This document shows positions 12,816-20,533 of a stretch of 20,786 nt of DNA, piece after piece. The position numbers and the translations under genes are program-made. How positions within the stretch are numbered: position 1 is the first letter of the stretch; each line of letters begins with the position of its first letter. Where the stretch lies: contig DATKGB010000235.1 in assembly GCA_035544315.1 (NCBI GenBank), positions 1 to 20,786 on the forward strand. Direction: 5' to 3'. The notes under the pieces are model-generated. The model was not told where the DNA came from and made no database searches. It worked only from the letters and a program-made list of their open reading frames with translations. The stretch is from JALYSX01 sp035544315. Its GTDB lineage: Bacteria > Vulcanimicrobiota > Vulcanimicrobiia > Vulcanimicrobiales > Vulcanimicrobiaceae.

Positions 12816-14363
12816 CTAGGGAACGTACAGATTGCGGCCGGTCATACGCTCGGGAATCGGCAATCCCATGATCTCGAGCAGCGTCGGGGCAACGTCGCCC
12901 AACTTGCCGTGCGGCGCGAGCGTTCCCTGCAGATCGTTGGATATCAGCAACAACGGTACCGGGTTGGTCGTATGCGCCGTCAGCGGGTTTCCGTCCGGGT
13001 CGATTTTTTCTTCGGCGTTTCCGTGGTCTGCGGTGATCGCCAGCAATCCGCCCGCGGTCAGTACCGCCGCGGCCAGACGCGCCACGCACGCGTCGAGGAT
13101 TTCGACGCTTTGGATCGTCGGTCCCCACTTGCCGGTGTGGCCGACCATATCGGCATTCGCGTAGTTCATCACGATCGCGTCGTAACGGCCCGACGAGATC
13201 GCTGCGATCGCTGCGTCGGTAATCTCGTTTGCCCGCATCGCCGGCGCGAGATCGTAGGTTTCCACCGAGCGGTCCGACGGAACGAGCGTGCGATCTTCGC
13301 CCGCGAACACGTCCTCGCGGCCGCCGTTAAAGAAATAGGTGACGTGCGCGTATTTTTCGGTTTCCGCCAAGCGCAGTTGGGTCAGGCCCGCGCCGGCGAC
13401 GATCTCGCCGAATGTATCGAACTGCGGACGCGGTCCGAACAGCACCGGATTGGGGAACGTCTCGTCGTAGCGCGTCATCGTTGCGAACATTAGATCGCCG
13501 TACGGCTTAACGGCAAACGCATCGAACGCGTGCGCGGCATACGGTTCGATTCCGGCGTCGAACGCCGTCGTCATCTGCCGCGCGCGGTCCGGCCTGAAGT
13601 TGAAGAAAACGCAGGCATCGCCATCTTGAATCGGACGTTCTTGCCCGACGATGGTGGGGAGCACGAACTCGTCGCTCTCACCGCGCGCGTATCCGGCGCG
13701 AACGGCTGCGAGCGCGTCGCTCGCGCGGCGATCGGCTTTCGCATACGCGAGCATCTCGTAGGCGATCTGCGTGCGTTCCCAGCGATGATCGCGATCCATT
13801 GCGTAGAAGCGCCCGCAGACGCTGGCGACCGAGCCCGAACTCCCGATTTGCGCGAGGTGTTCTTCTAACTGCACGACGTAGCGTTCGGCCGAATACGGTG
13901 GGGTGTCGCGGCCGTCCAGAAACGCATGCACCGCCAGTGCGACGCCGTGCGCTCGCGTCACGTCGATCATCGCGAGCAGGTGCTCGATCGACGAATGGAC
14001 CTTTCCGTCGGAGAGCAAGCCCATAAAGTGCAAGGTTCCGCCGGTGCGCTCGACGTGGGCGAGCGCTCGTAAGAGCGTTTTGTTTTTGGGTAGGTCGCCG
14101 GCGGCGATGTCTTTGTCGATGATGGTGACGCCTTGTTCCACCAGCCGACCACTGCCCAGATTCATGTGCCCGACTTCGCTATTGCCCATGATGCCTTTGG
14201 GCAGCCCGACGGCCTCGCCCGACGCTTCGAGCATCGTCCAAGGATAGCGTTGAAAAAAGCCCAGCCAGTGCGGCGTTTTGGCCGCGGCGATGGCATTGCC
14301 GTGGAGCGCGTCACGACATCCCCAGCCGTCCAGCACGGTCAACACGACCGGCCGGTGCTTCAC
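12816..14363 (-). CDS. gpmI: 2,3-bisphosphoglycerate-independent phosphoglycerate mutase
   Basis: GpmI interconverts 3- and 2-phosphoglycerate without a bisphosphoglycerate cofactor. The 515-residue product has the normal length and metal/active-site residues: Asp12 in LDGWG, the phosphorylated Ser62 in MGNSEVGHMN, LDGRDTPP, AMDRDHRWER, FNFRPDRARQ, ADMVGH, ADHGNAEE and a final AHTTNPVPL. These form the two manganese sites of the alkaline-phosphatase-like domain and the transferase domain. The GTG start overlaps the tpiA stop (GTGA), so translation is coupled. Enolase, the next glycolytic step, is not in the window. Confidence 0.97.
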   Translation of the reverse strand: MKHRPVVLTVLDGWGCRDALHGNAIAAAKTPHWLGFFQRYPWTMLEASGEAVGLPKGIMGNSEVGHMNLGSGRLVEQGVTIIDKDIAAGDLPKNKTLLRALAHVERTGGTLHFMGLLSDGKVHSSIEHLLAMIDVTRAHGVALAVHAFLDGRDTPPYSAERYVVQLEEHLAQIGSSGSVASVCGRFYAMDRDHRWERTQIAYEMLAYAKADRRASDALAAVRAGYARGESDEFVLPTIVGQERPIQDGDACVFFNFRPDRARQMTTAFDAGIEPYAAHAFDAFAVKPYGDLMFATMTRYDETFPNPVLFGPRPQFDTFGEIVAGAGLTQLRLAETEKYAHVTYFFNGGREDVFAGEDRTLVPSDRSVETYDLAPAMRANEITDAAIAAISSGRYDAIVMNYANADMVGHTGKWGPTIQSVEILDACVARLAAAVLTAGGLLAITADHGNAEEKIDPDGNPLTAHTTNPVPLLLISNDLQGTLAPHGKLGDVAPTLLEIMGLPIPERMTGRNLYVP

Positions 14364-15118
14364 GCTTTCGTCCCTTGAGAATCCGCCGCGCGGATCAACG
14401 CCGCGAAGCCGGCCGGATCCAGCGATGCGCCTCCGACCAACGCACCGTTGACGTTGGGCGCGTGCGCGTACGAGGCGACGTTCTCAACTTTGACGCTGCC
14501 GCCGTAGAGGATGCGGACCGTCTCCAGCCCAGCAACGCTGGAGCGAATCGCACCCATCGTCGCGTCGGCTTGGTCGACGCCGCAGTTCCGTCCGGTGCCG
14601 ATCGCCCACACCGGTTCGTAGGCGAGGACGACCTTGGTCAGATCGCGAGTCTGCACGCCGGCAAGCGCAGCGCGCGTCTGCGCGCCTACGCGCGCATCGG
14701 CGTTGCCCGCATCGCGTTCTTCGAGCGTTTCGCCCACGCAGACGATCGGCGTCAGGCCGTTGGCCAGCGCGGCGTGAACCTTCTTGTTGACCGCGTCGTC
14801 GCTCTCACCGAACAAATGGCGCCGTTCGGAGTGACCGAGGATTACGGCGGTGACGCCGAGTTCGGCGAGCATGGCCGCCGCGATCTCTCCGGTAAACGCG
14901 CCGCTTGGTTCCCAATGCATATTCTGCGCCGCCAAGCCGACGCCCGATCCGCGCAGCCGCTCGCCGGCAATCGTCAGTGCCGTAAACGGCGGCGCTATCG
15001 CCAGATCGATTCCATCGGGGAGCGTGAGGAGTTCTTCCAAGAAAGCATCGACAAACGCCGCGGTCTGCGCGACCGTTTTGTGCATCTTCCAATTGCCGAC
15101 AATCAACCGGCGCATCAT
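14360..15118 (-). CDS. tpiA: Triosephosphate isomerase
   Basis: TpiA interconverts dihydroxyacetone phosphate and glyceraldehyde 3-phosphate. The 252-residue barrel enzyme shows Asn9 and Lys11 in GNWKMHK, the electrophile His96 in LGHSERR, the catalytic base Glu168 in AYEPVWAIGTG, and phosphate-binding ILYGGSV and GALVGGASL. Two ATG codons lie in tandem at the start: the first overlaps the pgk stop (ATGATG), the second is one codon later. GGAG on the minus strand (15127-15124) is 5 and 8 bases upstream of them, so either could be used. The frame stays open far upstream through pgk, but homology begins here. Confidence 0.97.
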   Translation of the reverse strand: MMRRLIVGNWKMHKTVAQTAAFVDAFLEELLTLPDGIDLAIAPPFTALTIAGERLRGSGVGLAAQNMHWEPSGAFTGEIAAAMLAELGVTAVILGHSERRHLFGESDDAVNKKVHAALANGLTPIVCVGETLEERDAGNADARVGAQTRAALAGVQTRDLTKVVLAYEPVWAIGTGRNCGVDQADATMGAIRSSVAGLETVRILYGGSVKVENVASYAHAPNVNGALVGGASLDPAGFAALIRAADSQGTKA

Positions 15119-16299
15119 CGGGTCTCCAATGCCGCCACGCCCGGGAGCGTTTTGCCTTCGAGAAACTCCAGCGTGGCGCCGCCGCCGGTAGAGACATGGG
15201 TCATCGCTTCGGCAAAGCCGAGCATATGCGCGGCCGCCGCGGCGTCGCCGCCACCGACCACCGAGGTGGCGCCGACACGCGTCGCGCGGGCGATCGCTTC
15301 GCCGACAACTTTGGTCCCGTTTTGATAGGCAGTTTTTTCGTAGACGCCCATCGGCCCGTTGAAGACGATCGTCTTGGCGCGTTCGAGTTCCGCGGCGTAG
15401 GCGCACGCGGTTTGCGGTCCGATATCGAGGATCATCTCGTCGCCGATCGCGGCGATTGCAACCACTTGCGCGCGATCGTCGGCATCGAACGCCGGCGCGA
15501 CCACGGCGTCGATCGGCAGGTGGAGCGCGACGCTGCGTTCTTTGGCAAGGGTGATGATGCGCTTGGCCGGTTCGAGATCGTCATCGCGCAGCGATTTCCC
15601 AACGTTCAATCCCTGCGCGGCCAGAAACGTATTGGCCATGCCGCCGCCGATGCAAAACGCACGTACGCGTTCGATGAGATTGGTAAAGACGCCGAGCTTA
15701 TCTTTGACCTTAGCGCCGCCAATGACGCAGACGTACGGCTGAACAGGGCGATCGACCAACGAAGCCAACGCTCGCAACTCCGCTTGCATCAGCAAACCGG
15801 CCGCGTTCGGAAGGAGATGCGCGACGCCTTCGGTGCTGGCGTGCGCGCGATGTGCCGTCCCGAATGCGTCGTTGACGTATAGATCGCCCAGCGCGGCGAG
15901 TTCGCGCGCGAAGGTTGGATCGTTAGTTTCCTCCTCGCTATGAAAACGAACGTTCTCGAGCAGCACGACGTCGCCATCGCGCAAGCGATCGACCGCCGCG
16001 CGCGCGACCTCGCCGACGCAGTCCTCGGCAAAGGCGACCGGCCTAGCGAGGCGCTCGCCCAACGCCGCCGCAACGGGCCGCAGCGAGTACGCCGGATTAC
16101 GCTTACCAACGGGACGTCCGAGGTGCGAAAGAACGATCACGCGCGCGCCGCGCTCGCTTAACGCCTTCAAGGTCGGAATCGCCGCATCGATTCGCGTGTA
16201 ATCGGCGATCGCCGAACCCTTCATCGGAACGTTAAGATCCTCGCGCACCAGTACTCGCTTCCCGCTTACGTCGAGGTCATCGATCGTGGCCCAGCGCAA
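15115..16299 (-). CDS. pgk: Phosphoglycerate kinase
   Basis: Pgk makes ATP from 1,3-bisphosphoglycerate. The product has the N-domain substrate-binding motifs (VREDLNVPM, DYTRIDAAIPTLK, LSHLGRP, ENVRFHSEEE, NDAFGTAHRAHAST) and the C-domain nucleotide motifs (VFNGPMGVYEK, GGGDAAAAAHMLG, STGGGATLEFLEG). The frame is open upstream to 16386 within gap, but those codons do not resemble Pgk. I take the TTG at 16299, three bases after the gap stop, which gives 394 residues and the usual distance of about ten residues to the DLDVSGKRVLV segment. The common Val-Asp in RVDLNVP is Glu-Asp here. Its stop overlaps the tpiA ATG. Confidence 0.95.
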   Translation of the reverse strand: MRWATIDDLDVSGKRVLVREDLNVPMKGSAIADYTRIDAAIPTLKALSERGARVIVLSHLGRPVGKRNPAYSLRPVAAALGERLARPVAFAEDCVGEVARAAVDRLRDGDVVLLENVRFHSEEETNDPTFARELAALGDLYVNDAFGTAHRAHASTEGVAHLLPNAAGLLMQAELRALASLVDRPVQPYVCVIGGAKVKDKLGVFTNLIERVRAFCIGGGMANTFLAAQGLNVGKSLRDDDLEPAKRIITLAKERSVALHLPIDAVVAPAFDADDRAQVVAIAAIGDEMILDIGPQTACAYAAELERAKTIVFNGPMGVYEKTAYQNGTKVVGEAIARATRVGATSVVGGGDAAAAAHMLGFAEAMTHVSTGGGATLEFLEGKTLPGVAALETR

Positions 16300-16301
16300 T
16301 C

Positions 16302-17315
16302 TTAAGCGCGTCCTGGAATCGTTTCGAGTACCTTGGCCGTGAGATCGCCGAGACGACACGAGTAACCCCACTCGTTGTCGTACCACGCCGCGATTTGAAT
16401 CAGATCGCCGATGGCACCGGACAGCAAGCCGTCGACGATCGAGGAGTACGGCGACAGTTTGTAATCGCTCGATACGAGTTCTTCCTCGGTGTATTTGACG
16501 TAGTTCTTGAGCGGGCCCTCGGCCGCGTGGCGCAAAATCGCGTTGAGTTCTTTTTTGGTCGTTTCCCTTTTGACTTGCGCGACGAGATAGATCATCGAGA
16601 CCGTCGGCGTGGGGACGCGCAAGGCGAAACCGTCGAACGTGCCTTCGATTTCCGGAATGGTTAGGTACAGCGCTTTAGCGGCGCCGGTCGACGTTGGGAT
16701 GATGTTGGTGCCGGCGTTGCGAGCGCGGCGCAAATCCTTGTGTGGGGCATCGAGGATGTTTTGATCGTTGGTGTACGAGTGGATCGTCGTCATGAAGCCT
16801 TTGACCCAACCCAGCTCTTCGACGATCGGTTTGACGGCCGTCGCCAAACAGTTGGTCGTACACGAGGCGTTGGAGATGACGTTATGCTTGGCCGGATCGT
16901 ACGCGTCGTCGTTGACGCCCAGAACGATCGTGATATCTTCGCCCCTGGCCGGAGCCGAGATGATAACTTTTCGCGCACCGCCGCCGTCGATGTGCGCCCG
17001 CGCTTTGGATGCGTCGGTGAACAGGCCGGTCGATTCGATCACGACATCGATCCCTAAGTTTTTCCACGGCAACTTGCCGGGATCGCGCTCGGCCAAAACC
17101 TTGATCCGGTGGCCGTCGATCGTGACCGTGTCGCCGTCGGCGGAAACGTCGCCCGCATAGGTCCCGTAGTTCGAATCGTATTTGAAGAGGTGCGCGCATT
17201 CTGCAGCGCTGGTAAGATCGTTGACCGCGGCGATTTCAACGCCGGGATGGCGCGCTAGCAGCGCCTTGGTGAAGTTCCGTCCGATACGGCCGAAGCCGTT
17301 GATTCCAATACGCAT
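16302..17315 (-). CDS. gap: Glyceraldehyde-3-phosphate dehydrogenase
   Basis: Gap oxidises and phosphorylates glyceraldehyde 3-phosphate. The 337-residue product has the Rossmann motif INGFGRIGRN and Asp33 after the second strand (AVNDLT), which fits NAD rather than NADP preference. The catalytic Cys152 is in NASCTTNCLA, His179 in TTIHSYTNDQ, and the tail WYDNEWGYSCRL is intact. The ATG is 11 bases after whiA and three bases separate its stop from the pgk start. No Shine-Dalgarno sequence precedes it: the bases just upstream on the coding strand are C-rich. Only one gap gene is seen and the glycolytic neighbours argue for the catabolic role. Confidence 0.97.
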   Translation of the reverse strand: MRIGINGFGRIGRNFTKALLARHPGVEIAAVNDLTSAAECAHLFKYDSNYGTYAGDVSADGDTVTIDGHRIKVLAERDPGKLPWKNLGIDVVIESTGLFTDASKARAHIDGGGARKVIISAPARGEDITIVLGVNDDAYDPAKHNVISNASCTTNCLATAVKPIVEELGWVKGFMTTIHSYTNDQNILDAPHKDLRRARNAGTNIIPTSTGAAKALYLTIPEIEGTFDGFALRVPTPTVSMIYLVAQVKRETTKKELNAILRHAAEGPLKNYVKYTEEELVSSDYKLSPYSSIVDGLLSGAIGDLIQIAAWYDNEWGYSCRLGDLTAKVLETIPGRA

Positions 17316-17326
17316 AGGAGGGGGTG

Positions 17327-18220
17327 TTACCGGACGCGGCGCCGCCCGCCCTGCCCGGCCGGGCGCGCTCGCAGTTTGCGTTCCAATTTCGCCAGCGAGA
17401 CCAAGCGGCTGTTGACCGTCGGCTTGCCGATTTCGGGATTGCAGCGCCGTCCCAATTCGGCGAGCGACTCCTCGGGATGCGCCAAGCGCAGTTCGGCGAT
17501 TTCGCGCAAGGGCCGCGACAGGTTGGGCAAGCCGTAGGCGCTGGACAGAAAGTGAATCGTCTGTTGTTGGGATGCGGCTGCGGCGGCCGTTCGTTCGAGA
17601 TTCGCGGCCTCGGTGTTAACCAAGCGGTGGATGCGATTTTTGGTCTCGCGCAGCGCGCGCACGTCTTCGAGGTGCAAGACCGCAGCAAATGCGCCGATCG
17701 ATCCGAGCACGTCGGCGATCGCATCGAAGTCTTTGTAGTACAACACGATGCGGCCTTTTCGCTCCATGCGTTTGGGTTCTCGACCGGCCGTGCGCAGCAT
17801 CAGCGCCAACCGTTCCGCGCGTTGGAGATCGCCTACGACGAACTCCAAGTGATAACCGTGCGTCCCGGCGGCCAACGATCCGCACGCCAAGAATGCCGCG
17901 CGGGCTTCGATCAGGCGATCGCACTTACCGGTCGGCCGGCGCGCCATGGGATCGGCGATGTCGGGTGCCGCGATCGAAAACGAGGGCGCGCGATGCGCGC
18001 GCGAGCGTGCGTCGATCGCCGGTGCCGCGTCGCCGCGAACGCGTACGAGCGAGCGGAACAGACGCGCGACGGCGTTGCGATGGGTAACGAATGCACCGCG
18101 GCGGTTGACGCCGTAGACGCCCAGGCCGGCGAGCAGCGCGACGCGGCAATGCTGGGCGTCGGGGAGTTCGCGCGCCAATGCGTCTTTGGTATCGGCCGAA
18201 AGCGACGAGGTCAAATCCAA
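17327..18220 (-). CDS. whiA: WhiA-family DNA-binding regulator
   Basis: WhiA is a conserved transcription factor combining a LAGLIDADG homing-endonuclease-like domain without nuclease activity and a C-terminal helix-turn-helix. It drives sporulation septation with WhiB in Streptomyces and affects division and chromosome segregation in Bacillus. The 297-residue product shows the N-terminal ADTKDALAREL, the LAGLIDADG-like core with RLIEARAAFLACGS and YHLEF (about residues 102-127), the linker TKNRIHRLVNTEAANLERT, and the HTH near residues 235-280 with SLAELGRRCNPEIGKPTVN. It starts at a TTG, overlapping rqcP by ten bases, and directly precedes gap. The whiA-gap-pgk-tpiA order is the actinobacterial one, but rapZ and yvcK, normally just upstream, are missing. 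No target site can be named from this window. Confidence 0.9.
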   Translation of the reverse strand: MDLTSSLSADTKDALARELPDAQHCRVALLAGLGVYGVNRRGAFVTHRNAVARLFRSLVRVRGDAAPAIDARSRAHRAPSFSIAAPDIADPMARRPTGKCDRLIEARAAFLACGSLAAGTHGYHLEFVVGDLQRAERLALMLRTAGREPKRMERKGRIVLYYKDFDAIADVLGSIGAFAAVLHLEDVRALRETKNRIHRLVNTEAANLERTAAAAASQQQTIHFLSSAYGLPNLSRPLREIAELRLAHPEESLAELGRRCNPEIGKPTVNSRLVSLAKLERKLRARPAGQGGRRRVR

Positions 18221-18486
18221 TCGCTCGGGTCATCTTTGCGGCTGCCCACAACTTCATAGAGGTCGGCGGCCTTAACGCCGGGCGTGACGCGCAACGGTAC
18301 CTCGAGCACGCGGACGGTAACGAATTTTGTCGCGTAGTGAATCTCGAGGACGTCGCCGGGCTTGACGAGGTATGCCGGTTTGAGCGCCTTCCCGTCTTTA
18401 GTGATGCGACCGTGTTCGAGTGCCTCGTGCGCCTCCGAACGGCGCTTCGAGAGCCGCGCTACCTTCATGAACTTGTCGAGCCGCAT
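18211..18486 (-). CDS. rqcP: RqcP-like S4-domain ribosome quality-control factor
   Basis: RqcP (Bacillus YabO) binds stalled large ribosomal subunits and works with RqcH to add C-terminal alanine tails to incomplete proteins. The 91-residue product begins MRLDKFMKVARLSKRRSEAH, close to the RqcP start, and continues with HGRITKDGKALKPAYLVKPG and a small beta-rich end (YATKFVTVRVLEVPLR). The longer frame upstream lacks family features, so I choose the ATG at 18486. It overlaps the whiA TTG start and faces the MATE gene across 57 bp, making it the promoter-proximal gene of the glycolytic unit. An HslR/Hsp15 heat-shock S4 protein is the alternative; length and N-terminus favour RqcP. Confidence 0.85.
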   Translation of the reverse strand: MRLDKFMKVARLSKRRSEAHEALEHGRITKDGKALKPAYLVKPGDVLEIHYATKFVTVRVLEVPLRVTPGVKAADLYEVVGSRKDDPSDWI

Positions 18487-18503
18487 TCCCGTGCATACGA
18501 CAT

Positions 18504-18521
18504 CGGGGCAGGGCTGCCCCG
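18504..18521. promoter_or_regulatory. Palindrome between rqcP and the MATE gene
   Basis: CGGGGCAG-GG-CTGCCCCG is an 8-bp perfect inverted repeat with a 2-base centre, placed in the 57-bp gap between divergent genes, 18 bp from rqcP and 23 bp from the MATE start. Its symmetry and place suit the binding site of a dimeric regulator. A short hairpin in the MATE leader is the alternative. No regulator gene of an obvious efflux-control family is adjacent. Confidence 0.4.
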
Positions 18522-18543
18522 GCGTTCCCTGCAAAATGCGCGA

Positions 18544-19935
18544 ATGGCCCAAACCCAAGCCCGGCGCCCAGGCATCAACGTCTTCGACCAATCCAAACCG
18601 ATGTGGAAGACCATGCTGATCTTCCTCGTTCCGCTGATGCTGAGCAACCTCTTACAATCCGCCTCGGGCACCTTTGGCAACATCTTCCTCGGTCGCATGA
18701 TCGGCGTCAACGCCTTGGCTGCGGCGTCGTCGATATTTCCCGTGGTTTTTTTGCTGATCTCGTTCTTGATCGGGATTGCGAGCGGCAGCACGGTTCTGAT
18801 CGGTCAGGCCTTTGGTGCACGCGACGAACATCGCGTGAAAAAAATCGCCGGAACGGTTACCGGCGCGACGTTCGCGCTAGGCATCGTCGTAGCGATCGTC
18901 GGCAGTTTTTTTTCGCCGGCGCTGCTGGCGGCCTTAGGAACGCCGCACGATATTCTGGCAGACGCCGACCGCTATGCGCGCGTCGTCTTTTTGTCGTGTC
19001 CGATCTTTTTTCCGTATCTTGCCTACACGACGTTTTTGCGCGGAACCGGTGACTCGACGACGCCATTTTATTTCTTGATCGTGAGTACGGTTCTGTCGAT
19101 CGCGTTGACACCCGTGCTGATCGGCGGGTGGTTCGGCCTGCCCAAATTGGGCATCCTCGGCGCGCCGATTGCGGGATTGTCGATCTCGCAGACGGTCGCG
19201 TTCGCCGCGCTCCTGGTGACGCTCGCGCGCATGAATCACCCGCTCAAGTTCGATCGCGAGACGGCCCGCGACATGCTCGTGGATTGGAAAATTCTGTGGC
19301 AAGTGGTACGGATCGGCGTTCCGACCGGCTTGCAAGTCATGATGGTCGCGATCGCCGAAATCGCCATCATCGATTTCGTCAATCGCTACGGCTCGAGCGC
19401 CACCGCCGCCTACGGCGCGGTCAACCAAGTGATCGGCTACGTGCAGTTCCCGGCGATCTCAATCGGCATCGCCGCCTCCATCTTCGGCGCGCAATGCATC
19501 GGCGCCAAGCGTGAGGATTTGATGAATTCGGTCATTCGCTCTGCGGTCGCGTTGAACTATATCATCGGCGGAGCGATCATCTTGGTGTGCTACTTGTGCG
19601 CGTGGTTCATTCTGGGCTGGTTCATCACCGACCCGAACACGCTGACCATCGCTCATACGCTCTTGATGATCACGTTGTGGGCATATCTGCTGTTCGGCAA
19701 CAGTTCGGTAATCAGCGGCGTCATGCGCTCGAGCGGAACCGTGCTATGGCCGACGATCAACGGCATCTTCGCAATCGTCTGTATCGAAGTTCCCGCCGCC
19801 TACATCCTTATGCAGTTCTACCACCTCAACGGCGTTTGGATGGGCTACCCAATCTCCTACGTGGTCGTACTCCTACTCCAATACCGCTACTACACGCTGT
19901 ACTGGAAAAAGCGCACCCACGAGCGCTTGGTCTAA
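18544..19935 (+). CDS. MATE-family efflux transporter
   Basis: This is a 12-helix integral membrane antiporter that exports drugs or metabolites using a Na+ or H+ gradient. The 463-residue product has two homologous six-helix halves, first half beginning PMWKTMLIFLVPLMLSNLLQ and second half near IGVPTGLQVMMVAIAEIAII. Typical segments include GNIFLGRMIGVNALAAAS, GSTVLIGQAFGARDEHRVK and, in the second half, GAVNQVIGYVQFP. The frame is open well upstream, antisense to whiA and rqcP; the ATG at 18544 is the first that leaves a normal MATE N-terminus. Substrate and coupling ion cannot be told. It stands alone, divergent from rqcP, with a palindrome in the shared promoter gap and an inverted-repeat element right after its stop. 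Confidence 0.93.
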   Translation: MAQTQARRPGINVFDQSKPMWKTMLIFLVPLMLSNLLQSASGTFGNIFLGRMIGVNALAAASSIFPVVFLLISFLIGIASGSTVLIGQAFGARDEHRVKKIAGTVTGATFALGIVVAIVGSFFSPALLAALGTPHDILADADRYARVVFLSCPIFFPYLAYTTFLRGTGDSTTPFYFLIVSTVLSIALTPVLIGGWFGLPKLGILGAPIAGLSISQTVAFAALLVTLARMNHPLKFDRETARDMLVDWKILWQVVRIGVPTGLQVMMVAIAEIAIIDFVNRYGSSATAAYGAVNQVIGYVQFPAISIGIAASIFGAQCIGAKREDLMNSVIRSAVALNYIIGGAIILVCYLCAWFILGWFITDPNTLTIAHTLLMITLWAYLLFGNSSVISGVMRSSGTVLWPTINGIFAIVCIEVPAAYILMQFYHLNGVWMGYPISYVVVLLLQYRYYTLYWKKRTHERLV

Positions 19936-19957
19936 TTCGTTGCGGTATGTCGTTGTT

Positions 19958-20131
19958 GTGTCGCGTGGTGGGCCCGCGTGGGCTACGGATGCGGGGAATC
20001 CGGATTTTTTGAAAAAGCCCGGAGGGCGAATTCCTTTGAACGTTTCAAAAAAGAGGTTAGTAGGAGCGCCCAAGGATGGGCGCGACGAGCGTCCCCGCAT
20101 CCGTAGCCCACGCGGGCCCACCACGCGACAC
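19958..20131. repeat. 174-bp element with perfect 40-bp inverted repeats
   Basis: Bases 19958-19997 and 20092-20131 are exact reverse complements over 40 bases, enclosing a 94-base centre. The arms begin GTGTCGCGTGGTGGGCCCGC. The centre holds three smaller hairpins: a near-palindrome of T and A runs closed by CCGG at 20000-20022, TTTGAA-CGT-TTCAAA at 20035-20049, and GCGCCCA-AGGA-TGGGCGC at 20066-20083. It lies between two convergent genes, 22 bases after the MATE stop and 3 bases before the kal stop. Such a structure fits a small non-autonomous mobile element (MITE-like) or a REP-type palindromic repeat; transcribed, it would fold into a long hairpin and could end both transcripts. No transposase is in the window and no clear target duplication is visible. 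Confidence 0.85.
20066..20083. terminator. Inner hairpin of the inverted-repeat element
   Basis: GCGCCCA and TGGGCGC form a perfect 7-bp stem with loop AGGA. It could contribute to transcription termination between the convergent genes, but no T-run follows on either strand directly, so a terminator role is weakly supported. Confidence 0.3.
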
Positions 20132-20134
20132 CGC

Positions 20135-20533
20135 TTACAAGCGTTTCTTCTCTTTTGGCGTCACGCACGTGCCCGATGCTCGACACACCACAACCGGAGC
20201 GGGCAACGCGTCGGCGGCGCTGGCGTTGATGTCGGGGCGAACCGCGATGATTTTGCGCGCTTCGAACTCTATCCGGCGCGAGGTGTTGCCGATGTGAACG
20301 ATCGTGCCGGACGCTTCGATGTAGTCGCCGGCATACACCGGCGCGAGAAACTCGACCTTGTCGTAGGCAACGAACAGGCCCTCGTCGCCGTCTAGGCGGA
20401 TCAGCAGTTCGGTGGCGACGTCGCCGAACAGCGCGAGCATGCGGGCGCCGTCGACCAGATTACCGCCGTAATGCGCGTCGTGGGCGCTCATCCGCAGGCG
20501 AATCAGGCTGCTTGGGTTTTCGCTCGTTGCCAC
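20135..20533 (-). CDS. kal: 3-aminobutyryl-CoA ammonia-lyase-like hotdog-fold enzyme
   Basis: The 132-residue product closely resembles Kal, the ammonia-lyase that converts 3-aminobutyryl-CoA to crotonyl-CoA in lysine fermentation, and the related beta-alanyl-CoA ammonia-lyase. Matching runs are IRLRMSAHDAHYGGNLVDGA, RMLALFGDVATELLIRLDGD, VEFLAPVYAGDYIEASG, GNTSRRIEFEARK and the end VVVCRASGTCVTPK. It is a single hotdog domain and soluble. The start chosen is GTG 20533, inside the end of mazG (31-base overlap); ATG 20491 lies after the mazG stop but would cut into the conserved N-terminus. None of the usual lysine-pathway partners (kamA, kamDE, kdd, kce) is in the window. An uncharacterised acyl-CoA lyase or thioesterase role is possible. 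Confidence 0.85.
   Translation of the reverse strand: MATSENPSSLIRLRMSAHDAHYGGNLVDGARMLALFGDVATELLIRLDGDEGLFVAYDKVEFLAPVYAGDYIEASGTIVHIGNTSRRIEFEARKIIAVRPDINASAADALPAPVVVCRASGTCVTPKEKKRL

Noticed and set aside
12567..13493. 308-codon plus-strand frame
   Set aside because: It lies antisense to punA and gpmI, whose motifs are intact throughout, and its translation is Arg-rich with no domain.
16300..16386. Longer pgk start upstream within gap
   Set aside because: The extra 29 codons do not resemble Pgk and overlap the conserved gap C-terminus; the TTG at 16299 gives the family-standard length.
18487..18591. Longer N-terminus for the RqcP-like protein
   Set aside because: The upstream codons cover the intergenic palindrome and the MATE start and show no conservation with S4 proteins, whose homology begins at MRLDKF.
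19940..20395. 151-codon plus-strand frame running through the inverted-repeat element
   Set aside because: Its first part is the repeat and its second part is antisense to kal; the openness comes from the repeat, not from a gene.
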